Below are positions 21,789 to 29,765 of a stretch of DNA of 42,423 bases, one piece after another. The DNA lies in the IMG/VR virus record IMGVR_UViG_3300007754_000019, positions 1 to 42,423 of that record. The stretch is one strand, 5' to 3'. The stretch is from a virus. The notes beneath the pieces were generated by a model. It was not told the DNA's origin, searched no databases, and was given only the letters and a program-made list of their open reading frames with translations. Each line of letters opens with the position of its first letter. The first letter of the stretch is position 1. Position numbers and translations under genes: made by a program.

Positions 21789-21968
21789 TTACATTGCGTT
21801 CTTTTTGTCTTGAATCTCTGCCCTGCGTGATTTGGCTAATTTGCCAATTTCGCCTAACGCTTTACGAGCGCGAGCGGCCGCCGCTTTTACGCCTTTATCT
21901 TCGAACTTTGAAGATTCGCTGACATATGTTTCGACTCGCTCTAAGATTTGCTCATGAATTGTTGACAT
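21789..21968 (-). CDS. Histone-H1-like (Hc1-type) small DNA-binding protein (59 aa)
   Basis: The product starts MSTIHEQILERVETYVSES, then FEDKGVKAAAARARKAL and GEIGKLAKSRRAEIQDKKNAM. The pattern K-G-x-KAAA-x-R-x-R followed by a lysine-rich helix resembles the bacterial/chlamydial Hc1 family (PF07432) of small histone-H1-like proteins. It is basic in its second half and helical, fitting a nucleic-acid binder. GGAG lies 10 nt upstream of ATG 21968. It is followed 3 nt later by the Hjc-like nuclease and preceded by gp46, so it belongs to the DNA-processing group. It could also be a nuclease accessory factor. Confidence 0.65.
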   Translation of the reverse strand: MSTIHEQILERVETYVSESSKFEDKGVKAAAARARKALGEIGKLAKSRRAEIQDKKNAM

Positions 21969-21997
21969 TTTTATTACTCCTTAATATGTAAATATAT

Positions 21998-23758
21998 TTA
22001 CATGATTTCTATATCGTCACTATAATTTGTGAAACCATTTTCCTTTGTAACTGTGAGGACGCTATGTACACGCCCGACCAGTTCGTCCTTATGAGAGATA
22101 AGAAACACACTTTTGCCTCTATCTCTACAAAACTTCTTGAGTATACTTATACTACCTTCTAAACCTAGTGCATCCATGCCACTATCTACTAATTCGTCAA
22201 TAACTAGTAGGCTTATGTTATCATATAAGTGTTCCCAGACATCCCTGAACGCCCAAGATAGACTTAAAATAAGTCTATTTCGTTCGCCTCTGCTGAGATT
22301 ATCAAAGTCTAGATCACGCCCATACTCTGTAATTTCGACGCTTAAATCGTTTAAAAACATTACAGTATGAGGCAATCCAATTTTATCTAGATAGTAACTC
22401 AGTCTCTTATTTAAGAAGGCTAAGTTTTGATCTATAATTCTTTTGCGTATAAATGAATCCTTATTAACAAGCAATCTTGTTAAAAACTCTTGGTGTTCTT
22501 TAAGAGACACTAGATCATTTAATTTATCATAATTAATCTCTTGCAAAACAGAATTTTGTAAATCCTCAATTTGGGATTCGTAAGGATCATCCTCGTCTGC
22601 TTTCTCTACTAAAGTATTACGCAAATGTTCTAAACTACTATCATGCTTATAAGCACTAGCAATATCCTCGTAGAAAGTATCAGCGATAGTATCAATATCG
22701 CCAATGTCTTCTATCTTTTTGTTTATAGTTGCTAAGTTACCTTCTTCGCTTTTGATAGATTCTTTATGTTCATTTATTTGTTCTTCCAAATCTGCAAGCA
22801 TTTTTTGATGTATTTCATCATGCAACGCCTGCCCGCAAGTATGGCATTTTTTATCTTCTGTCTTGGATATATTACTTTCAAAACGTGCTAACTCTTTGTT
22901 ATATTTGGATAATAAGTTTTCAGAGGTGGATTTTTCTCTATTGTAGCCACGTAATTTAGACTCTAACTGCTCTACATTTGATTTTTTAGTGTGTAGTGCT
23001 ATTTCCTCTTCGATATTAACTGATTCAAGTTCCTTAACAGCGTTGTCTAGTTTTTCAACATCTTTGTTGCGAGATTTTACCCACGCTTTTTGTTTCATAC
23101 GCAAACTTTTAATAGTATTTTCAATATTCTCGTTTGCTTGCTGTTTACCCTTAATTGCGTATTCTTCTTCAGTAATAAAATCTTTAGTCTGCTTTACGAT
23201 CTCTTTAAGTCTTTCTGCTTTTTCGGATAGTAATGTAATACCAAGTAACTGCTCAATAACTTCACGCTGATCCGAAACACGCATAGCAAGAAACGGTTCA
23301 GTATATGTGTTAAGTGCCACAACGTGCTTAAACATTGTATGCGACATACCAATTGCTTTCTCTATTGCTTCTTGCGTTTCTTTATTCTCGCCTTGTGCTA
23401 AGTTGTCGTCGTCATCATTCGTATAATATTTTAACACGCCTGGCTTTCTACCACGCTCAATACGATGACGCATACCATCTTTTTCAAACTCAATAGTGAC
23501 TAACATACCTTTGGCATTTGTTTTGTTTATCAAATTATCTTTGCGAATATTAGTTAGTGCTTGCCCATACAGCACATAACTCAAAGCATTTACAATAGTA
23601 GTTTTACCCGTGCCATTACGAGCACCTGCGTCATCACCACCCAAGTCTAAGTTTTCACCCAAAACAAGTGTGAGGTCTTGTCTGTCCAAAGCAACCGCTT
23701 GAGTTTGGTTACCCACACTCATAAAATTCTTTACTGTTAGGGAAGTCAGTTTTAACAC
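21998..23758 (-). CDS. 46: Recombination endonuclease ATPase subunit gp46 (SbcC/Rad50-like)
   Basis: The 586-aa protein has all Rad50-type elements in order: Walker A (GARNGTGKTT, K52), a long coiled coil with a zinc hook (CHTCGQ, C305/C308), signature motif LSRGER (488-493), and Walker B with catalytic glutamate (LLVIDELVDSGMD, D521/E522). With gp47 it resects DNA ends for recombination-dependent replication. It starts with GTG at 23758, preceded by AGGAA; the next in-frame ATG (residue 13) would remove the first beta strand. The start is 1 nt from the gp47 stop, so the subunits are co-translated. Length is close to T4 gp46 (560 aa). Confidence 0.95.
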   Translation of the reverse strand: MLKLTSLTVKNFMSVGNQTQAVALDRQDLTLVLGENLDLGGDDAGARNGTGKTTIVNALSYVLYGQALTNIRKDNLINKTNAKGMLVTIEFEKDGMRHRIERGRKPGVLKYYTNDDDDNLAQGENKETQEAIEKAIGMSHTMFKHVVALNTYTEPFLAMRVSDQREVIEQLLGITLLSEKAERLKEIVKQTKDFITEEEYAIKGKQQANENIENTIKSLRMKQKAWVKSRNKDVEKLDNAVKELESVNIEEEIALHTKKSNVEQLESKLRGYNREKSTSENLLSKYNKELARFESNISKTEDKKCHTCGQALHDEIHQKMLADLEEQINEHKESIKSEEGNLATINKKIEDIGDIDTIADTFYEDIASAYKHDSSLEHLRNTLVEKADEDDPYESQIEDLQNSVLQEINYDKLNDLVSLKEHQEFLTRLLVNKDSFIRKRIIDQNLAFLNKRLSYYLDKIGLPHTVMFLNDLSVEITEYGRDLDFDNLSRGERNRLILSLSWAFRDVWEHLYDNISLLVIDELVDSGMDALGLEGSISILKKFCRDRGKSVFLISHKDELVGRVHSVLTVTKENGFTNYSDDIEIM

Positions 23759-23759
23759 A

Positions 23760-24785
23760 CTAAATGTTCCTATAAATTTCTAACAACGTTTGTGGATTAT
23801 AATATTCGCTTTCAATGTTTGATAATTGATCAATAACAATAGAGTCAATACTATCAAAGTTAAGTTCAATATCCTCGTCAATAATATCAAGGTCCTGCTT
23901 CTCTTTGTTTGGCAATAAACTTAACTCACGAACATTGTGATCTCTAGTAAATGTTTCTTTAATAAAGTTTGCCTCTTCATAACTAATATCAATGTCCATT
24001 GTTACTCTTGCGTATGTTTTATTGTCTAAATACTGTGTGGGATTTTCCAACAGTTGCGATAGTTTTAATGTTTTATATGAAGGAGCATTGGGCCAACTTA
24101 CAAACTCTGGTTCACCATTCCATTCTAACATCATCATACCACGCTCATCGTCCCAAGCATCAGCATAGTTGTGTGGAAAGCAGTTACCAATGTAAATTAC
24201 GTTCTTTTGTTGTTGCCTCTTATGGAAGTGTCCACTAAACACATACTCTGCTTGCGACATGTCGTCAGCATAAAGTTCGCCATGGTCTGGCATTTGTACC
24301 ATAGCGTTCATATAAAAGTGTGGCAGTTCAAAGTGTCCAAAGATATATTTTGCTTTAAGTTTTTTAATTTTCTTAAAGTCATCGCCCACTAACCACGGAA
24401 CAATAGCAACATTGCCCTCGTTAATTGTTTGATTTACGATGGAAATTCCAGGAAATCTACTAGCAAATTCAACACTGTTTAGATCACGACGATCTCTGTA
24501 GTACAGATCATGATTGCCTGTAATAAAATAAAACTTCTCAAAAGACTTGCCTAACTTTTCCAAACTACGTAGGCTATAGTTTAACGTATGGACGTTAATA
24601 CTTGCTCGTTGATGATGCCAATCGCCTAAGAATAGGCAAGTCTCGCAGTCGTTCTTATGCGCCGTGTCTATAAACCAGTCAACAAAATCCTCACAATCTT
24701 GATTGTGTATAGTTGAATTGCTTTTATTTCCGAAGTGTATATCTGTACAAACTGCTACTTTTTTAAATAGATTTTCGTTACTCAT
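23760..24785 (-). CDS. 47: Recombination endonuclease subunit gp47 (Mre11/SbcD-like)
   Basis: The 341-aa protein has the calcineurin-type metallophosphoesterase motifs: TDIHFG (D15, H17), LGDWHH (D55), TGNHD (N91, H92, D93), FGHFE (H151) and SGHFHKR (H186, H188). These bind two metal ions for nuclease action. It pairs with gp46, which begins 1 nt after it, and works in end resection and degradation of host DNA. T4 gp47 is 339 aa, so the length is normal. The gene follows gp55 by 36 bp on the same strand. Confidence 0.95.
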   Translation of the reverse strand: MSNENLFKKVAVCTDIHFGNKSNSTIHNQDCEDFVDWFIDTAHKNDCETCLFLGDWHHQRASINVHTLNYSLRSLEKLGKSFEKFYFITGNHDLYYRDRRDLNSVEFASRFPGISIVNQTINEGNVAIVPWLVGDDFKKIKKLKAKYIFGHFELPHFYMNAMVQMPDHGELYADDMSQAEYVFSGHFHKRQQQKNVIYIGNCFPHNYADAWDDERGMMMLEWNGEPEFVSWPNAPSYKTLKLSQLLENPTQYLDNKTYARVTMDIDISYEEANFIKETFTRDHNVRELSLLPNKEKQDLDIIDEDIELNFDSIDSIVIDQLSNIESEYYNPQTLLEIYRNI

Positions 24786-24821
24786 ACATTCTTATTAGTA
24801 TACTAAACTTAAAGTAATTTG

Positions 24822-25622
24822 TCAAGATCTTGCGTTCTGTCTTGTATAACTTGGATTCATATCATTCATCTCTAAAATATCATCACGTATGTTTTGATTA
24901 CGCTTTTCCATATTGAGAATTTTAGTAAATGAATTTGTTATAACCGCAGTATAATATGCAAATGGATTTTGACTTTTGCACTCGTCAAACTGTAATCCAA
25001 CTTGAATTAGTTGTAAAACAGCCGCGCCACGCATTTCATCATTATATGTGTATCCTCGCCAGTTAGATCTTGTGCCATAGCGATCACAAAGTTTTATAAA
25101 CATGCGGCCAAGATTATCAGTCATTTGCCCATGGTCCTTACTAAACTTACCATTCTCTAGATCACCAATCCAGTGACTTTTGCCCACACAGACAAGTTCG
25201 CCTGTTTCATCATAACGAAAGTGTTGATATGGAGGGAATGTAAGTTTTTCATAATGGTCTGCTACCGTTTTGGGTGTTTTAACTCTACCATGTTGTAAAG
25301 GAATATGATCAAAGGTCATGACTCTAAATACGAGATCTTCCTTAGCAATCTTTTTCCAGTTGACAGTAAAGTCGATTAATCGAGGTTTTTTACGAGTAGT
25401 GTTTTCTTCTACTGCTTTTGCATGGTTTTCTTTTGCAATTTTAGATGCTTTATTACGTTTTGCTTGTGCGGCTGATCGTATGTTTATTTTTTTAATATCT
25501 AGTACGATAATATCGTAATCTGCATCTTCAGGTGTTACGTAACTACTATAACTATTTTTTGATTTGTGTATTTCTTCTAAAATATCTTTGTTTCTTAGGT
25601 ATACGTTTCTAGTATTTGTCAT
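24822..25622 (-). CDS. 55: Late-transcription sigma factor gp55
   Basis: The C-terminal ~110 residues match T4 gp55: RYGTRSNWRGYTYNDEMRGA, then LQFDECKSQNPFAYYTAVIT and NSFTKILNMEKRNQNIRDDIL, a minimal sigma region 2 that recognises the TATAAATA box. The protein is 266 aa, longer than T4 gp55 (185 aa); the extra N-terminal ~130 residues contain a Lys/Ala-rich stretch (RSAAQAKRNKASKIAKENHA). It should recruit host RNA polymerase to the late promoters seen in this window. GGAG precedes the ATG at 25622. It is divergent from the baseplate genes. Confidence 0.9.
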   Translation of the reverse strand: MTNTRNVYLRNKDILEEIHKSKNSYSSYVTPEDADYDIIVLDIKKINIRSAAQAKRNKASKIAKENHAKAVEENTTRKKPRLIDFTVNWKKIAKEDLVFRVMTFDHIPLQHGRVKTPKTVADHYEKLTFPPYQHFRYDETGELVCVGKSHWIGDLENGKFSKDHGQMTDNLGRMFIKLCDRYGTRSNWRGYTYNDEMRGAAVLQLIQVGLQFDECKSQNPFAYYTAVITNSFTKILNMEKRNQNIRDDILEMNDMNPSYTRQNARS

Positions 25623-25670
25623 AAATGCTCCATAATATATTTATTATAATACACGCATATTAAAAAGTCA

Positions 25671-25678
25671 AATAAATA
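25671..25678 (+). promoter_or_regulatory. Probable late promoter for the baseplate operon (AATAAATA)
   Basis: It matches 7 of 8 bases of TATAAATA on the plus strand, 25 nt before the start of the tube-cap-like gene, in the 81-bp space divergent from gp55. No better plus-strand match exists there. Confidence 0.5.
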
Positions 25679-25703
25679 GAAAGATATAATAGGAAATATT
25701 TTT

Positions 25704-26375
25704 ATGGCAACAATTCCATTTGGTGGCGTGTTATTTGGTAGTTCAACTCTTCCTAAGGTAGGTTTCGACAGTTCCCCTAAAGAAGATTGGAGAACAAAAA
25801 TAACTATTGGTATTGAGTTATTAGGCGGACCAGTTTTGGGTCCCCTACAATCGTCTAAAGGAATAATATTTCCATATACACCTACGGTATTTGTTCAGCA
25901 TAATGCTTCGTACGGTGCGGCCGGACTAACACATTCTAATTATGATCATCCTACGTTTGATAGCCACCAAGTTGGATCTATCCAAATTACAGGACAATTT
26001 ACAGCTAATAGTTCAGCAGAAGCTGACTATCTTAGAGCTGTGTTACATTTTTTAAGAACCGTTACTAAAATGTTTTTTGGCCAAGATAAAGATCCAATTG
26101 CGGGCACACCACCGCCAGTTGTGAAATTAAATGGATTTGGGGATTATGCATTTTCAAACGTTCCTGTGGTAATAGAGACATTTACAATGGAACTACCTGG
26201 TACAATTGATTATATTAGAACAACAGATGGTAAAACAATGATGCCTGCTAGTACTACTGTAACAATTACAGCCAAACCCACATATACAAGAAAAGCTACT
26301 TCTCGACGTTTCGGATTGAAGAGCTTTGCCAACGGCGATCTACTTGGAAGTGATAGTGAAGGAGGATTTATATAA
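25704..26375 (+). CDS. Baseplate tail-tube cap/initiator-like protein (gp48/gp54 family)
   Basis: The 223-aa protein contains a tube-like beta-barrel pattern: IIFPYTPTVFVQHNASYG, then QVGSIQITGQFTANSSAEAD, then YLRAVLHFLRTVTKMFFGQD, then NGFGDYAFSNVPVVIETFTM and a final STTVTITAKPTY strand. This is the fold used by gp48/gp54, which cap the baseplate and start tail-tube polymerisation. It is shorter than T4 gp48 (364 aa) and gp54 (320 aa), so which of the two it represents cannot be fixed by eye; gp48 is my preference. It starts the plus-strand baseplate operon and overlaps gp53 by TAATG. Confidence 0.6.
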   Translation: MATIPFGGVLFGSSTLPKVGFDSSPKEDWRTKITIGIELLGGPVLGPLQSSKGIIFPYTPTVFVQHNASYGAAGLTHSNYDHPTFDSHQVGSIQITGQFTANSSAEADYLRAVLHFLRTVTKMFFGQDKDPIAGTPPPVVKLNGFGDYAFSNVPVVIETFTMELPGTIDYIRTTDGKTMMPASTTVTITAKPTYTRKATSRRFGLKSFANGDLLGSDSEGGFI

Positions 26376-26680
26376 TGCCAAAAGTTAATTATTTGTCAGA
26401 AAGTCCTTACTATCTAACAACATCATTTAATAATAAATTAGGAATAATGAGAAAGCGATCTTTTCCTTTTGAAGATGATGATTTAGAATATAGAATTGAA
26501 GAGAAGTATGCTAATAGACCCGATTTGTTGGCGCATGAAATTTATAATAATGCCAACTTATGGTGGGTATTTGCAGTAAGAAATCCAGATACACTAATTG
26601 ACCCAGTTTTTGATTTTATTGCAGGGGTAACTATTATTGTTCCAAAAATAACCACGTTGCGAAGATCATTGGAGTTATAA
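26375..26680 (+). CDS. 53: Baseplate wedge protein gp53
   Basis: The 101-aa protein matches the conserved gp53 core: YLTTSFNNKLGIMRKRSFPF, then EEKYANRPDLLAHEIYNNAN, LWWVFAVRNPDTLIDPVFDF and GVTIIVP, a LysM-like domain. In T4, gp53 (196 aa) joins the wedges to each other around the hub; here only the core is present. The start overlaps the previous stop (TAATG) and has GGAGG upstream. The next gene starts 4 nt later with GGAG inside the end of this one. Confidence 0.88.
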   Translation: MPKVNYLSESPYYLTTSFNNKLGIMRKRSFPFEDDDLEYRIEEKYANRPDLLAHEIYNNANLWWVFAVRNPDTLIDPVFDFIAGVTIIVPKITTLRRSLEL

Positions 26681-26684
26681 TACC

Positions 26685-29600
26685 ATGACAAATGGTGATC
26701 CTAATCTACAAGTTGTAGCAGATAAACCTGTACCAGCACCTGACAATATTTTACACCAGTTTACAAACTACACTTATAAAATAAGTTTATTAAGTTTCAA
26801 AACTGTGCAGAATTATAATGATTTAGCAGAGAAAGGCAGTTGGGACTGGGCACATGCAAATATACCTAAAATATGCTATACATTATTTTCCTCAGGTGGT
26901 ATACTTAATGATGGTTCAGAAATTCTGCCGGCAAGGCATCCTAAGTTTGAATTAGATTTTTACATTGAATCAATGACAACTTCTGGATTAATGGGTATGA
27001 ACTCTAATTCTAGAGCAACTAACCTTATGGATCTAAGTATGGCTGTAGTTGAACCAACCGGAACCACACTGTTAGATAGATTTCATGAAGTGTTAACTGA
27101 AGATGGAGGGAATTGGACAGAAAAGCCGTTGTTAGTTCAGATTGATTTTTTAGGTTATGATGAGGAAGGCAAAAATGTACGTATAAAACCTGCTACACGT
27201 TGGATTCCTGTTAGAATAGCAAATTTAGATTTTAATATTACTGCAGAAGGCACAAATTATTCACTTGAATTTATTATGATGGCGGTTTTGGAAGCAGATA
27301 ATAATCCGATAACACAAAGTCTTAATTTAAAAACAATAAAAGGAAAACAAATTCAAGATATTTTTAAACATCTAGAAAAAGAGTTTAATAGAGAACAAAC
27401 AGATAGAACTACCGGCAGTTTTACCGCAGGAATAAAACCAAATGAAGCAGGAACTTGGGCTCCTAAAACACAGGAGTTTGCTGACAGTATAGAATTTAGA
27501 ATAGGAACAGGAGGCGGCCCGGCCGCTAACAGATTAAAATCTGCAAAAATATCTCCTAATGTAGCAAAGCAGACGTTACTTAAAGTGGTTCCAAGCGGTC
27601 ATGAAACAGTCGCACGTGGCGAGAGGGGAAGGCAAACGCCTCCAAAAGAAAAATTTAAGAACGATTCTGCGTTACGATATTATGGTGAAAGATCGGATTA
27701 TAAAATAGAAATATCTGCCCCAGGACAATCTATGCTATCATTAGTAGAAAAAGTAATACGTGATAGTACATATATTACCGACCAACTTGCAGATAATAAA
27801 CCATTAGGAAAAGTATCTGAAGCAAAAGAAGTTTTAAAGGATCCCAACAAAGGATTAGATTGGTTTAAGATTACATATGTTAAAATATTAAAAGAATTCG
27901 ATAACATACGTAACAAATATGCTAGACACACCCTTATACAAATTGATCCCTATAAGGTAGTAGATCCAGAAGTCACCGGAGGCAAGGCTAAGCCAGGACA
28001 AAATGGAGTACGCAATGTTGCAAGAAGTTATGATTATATTTACAGTGGCCAAAATTTAGATATTAGAAATTTAGATTTAACCTTTAATAATTCTTTTATA
28101 TTAGCTATGGCAGGGGTTGCAACAGGCAATGCATCCGCTGATCAGGCTATAATACCAGAGGAGGAGTCGAATGTTGCACCAGATGCGGGGAATAGGCAAG
28201 ACCAACAATCAAAAGTAGCAGGTGGCCAAAACATTAAACCGAAGTCTAAAAAGTTTATTCAAGATCCACACGCAACAAGTAAACAAAGAACCGGCGCAAC
28301 CTTAATGGAAAACTTATATAGAACACCAGGATCGGACATGATGTCGGTAACTATGGAAATAGTAGGGGATCCGGGATATATTCAACAGGATGGTGTATTG
28401 TCAATGGCAACTCCTAATAAAACTGGAGCAGGAGGCGGTACAAACGGCCATGATCCAAAGAATGGTGCAATATTATGTGACTTAGATGATGCACATTTTT
28501 ATTTGTTATTCAAAACACCTAGAGATTATGATGAAGCGACCGGATTAGCAGACTTTAGTAGCAGTGCCGGCGGTAGTACGTTATCTGGTTATTATAGAGT
28601 ATGGGAGGTTAACAGTGTTTTCCAAGGTGGAGAATTTACACAAACTATTGAAGCAACAAGAATTTATAATCAATGGCGTGAAAATATTGATAATCCTGAA
28701 AAGAATACAGAATTAATGTCTAATGATGAAGCAAACAATTATGATTTTGAAGATGCTAAAGCAGCTGCTAATCAGTTAATAACACCTGGTTCTGCAGAAG
28801 TTGCTAATGAAGCCACCGTAGGCTTAGATGCATTTGGCGGCACTGGAGTAGCACCGACACCAATGGATGCAGATGAGTTTGCAGGAACTCCATTGACAGT
28901 AAAAGAAGAAATGAAGAATAGGCAATTAACTGCAGAAGCAATAGAAGTAAACAATGAATTTGCGGGAATTGAAGGCCCATTTCCAGTTACAGAAACAAGT
29001 TCTAGCAAAAACTTTGTAAATCCCCACGCAGATTTTAATACAGCGGCGTTACAAAATAGGCCGCAAACCGCGGCAGAATTTAGAGCATCTGAAGCAAGTA
29101 GATTTGGATCTCCCAGCATAGCACAATCATCAGGAACACTTGCATCAGAATTGTCTACTACTGGTAGTGAATTAACACCAATTAGACCTAATCCCGCAGA
29201 TGCCTCTGGCCCTGTCACATTTAGTAATAGTTCACCTGCTGAACCATATAGATCATCGCCATCCTTTAGTGCTGGCGGACCGGTTGAACAATATAGATCA
29301 TCGCCGTCCTTTGTGACCACCACTGGTGGCACGGTATTACCGACTCCTCAAGGAAATCCCGTAGGAACAGTGGCATTAGATAGACATCCTAATATTAGTA
29401 CATATGAAACATCGGATCAAACTACTGTAGCAAACAATGATACAATAATGGGTGTAGAAAGACAAACAATCATTAATGCAGGCCTTGCCGCCGGAGCAGG
29501 GGTTCTTGCCGTTGCATCGTTACATCCGGCTGGTAGAATTATTAGAGCAGGTGTTGCGGCCGCAGCCGCCGTACTAAGCGGCACACAATTGGCACACGCC

Positions 29601-29750
29601 TGGGAACGCGGAAACTCAGCAAGTGAAAAAAATGAGGTTATACACAATAAATATGGAAATAATGTACCAAGTTGGAAAAAAACTGGCTACTTATTAGATA
29701 TTATTTCAGAAAAAGAATCTACGACTACCGGCGGTGGTGGCGGATTCTAA
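26685..29750 (+). CDS. Large baseplate hub-like structural protein (1021 aa)
   Basis: The N-terminal ~210 residues contain YTYKISLLSFKTVQNYNDLA, HPKFELDFYIESMTTSGLMG, and a strand-rich part with RWIPVRIANLDFNITAEGTN. It is placed between gp53 and the gp5 spike, where a hub protein (T4 gp27) is expected, but I cannot prove homology. The middle has a long beta/alpha region (SDMMSVTMEIVGDPGYIQQD, then YYRVWEVNSVFQGGEFTQTI). The last third is low-complexity Ser/Pro/Thr with a direct repeat (YRSSPSF twice), then a hydrophobic Ala/Gly stretch (about 925-965; INAGLAAGAGVLAVASLHPA) and a glycine tail (GGGGGF). T4 gp27 is only 391 aa, so this is a much enlarged protein. Confidence 0.6.
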   Translation: MTNGDPNLQVVADKPVPAPDNILHQFTNYTYKISLLSFKTVQNYNDLAEKGSWDWAHANIPKICYTLFSSGGILNDGSEILPARHPKFELDFYIESMTTSGLMGMNSNSRATNLMDLSMAVVEPTGTTLLDRFHEVLTEDGGNWTEKPLLVQIDFLGYDEEGKNVRIKPATRWIPVRIANLDFNITAEGTNYSLEFIMMAVLEADNNPITQSLNLKTIKGKQIQDIFKHLEKEFNREQTDRTTGSFTAGIKPNEAGTWAPKTQEFADSIEFRIGTGGGPAANRLKSAKISPNVAKQTLLKVVPSGHETVARGERGRQTPPKEKFKNDSALRYYGERSDYKIEISAPGQSMLSLVEKVIRDSTYITDQLADNKPLGKVSEAKEVLKDPNKGLDWFKITYVKILKEFDNIRNKYARHTLIQIDPYKVVDPEVTGGKAKPGQNGVRNVARSYDYIYSGQNLDIRNLDLTFNNSFILAMAGVATGNASADQAIIPEEESNVAPDAGNRQDQQSKVAGGQNIKPKSKKFIQDPHATSKQRTGATLMENLYRTPGSDMMSVTMEIVGDPGYIQQDGVLSMATPNKTGAGGGTNGHDPKNGAILCDLDDAHFYLLFKTPRDYDEATGLADFSSSAGGSTLSGYYRVWEVNSVFQGGEFTQTIEATRIYNQWRENIDNPEKNTELMSNDEANNYDFEDAKAAANQLITPGSAEVANEATVGLDAFGGTGVAPTPMDADEFAGTPLTVKEEMKNRQLTAEAIEVNNEFAGIEGPFPVTETSSSKNFVNPHADFNTAALQNRPQTAAEFRASEASRFGSPSIAQSSGTLASELSTTGSELTPIRPNPADASGPVTFSNSSPAEPYRSSPSFSAGGPVEQYRSSPSFVTTTGGTVLPTPQGNPVGTVALDRHPNISTYETSDQTTVANNDTIMGVERQTIINAGLAAGAGVLAVASLHPAGRIIRAGVAAAAAVLSGTQLAHAWERGNSASEKNEVIHNKYGNNVPSWKKTGYLLDIISEKESTTTGGGGGF

Positions 29751-29765
29751 TAACAGGAAAACACA

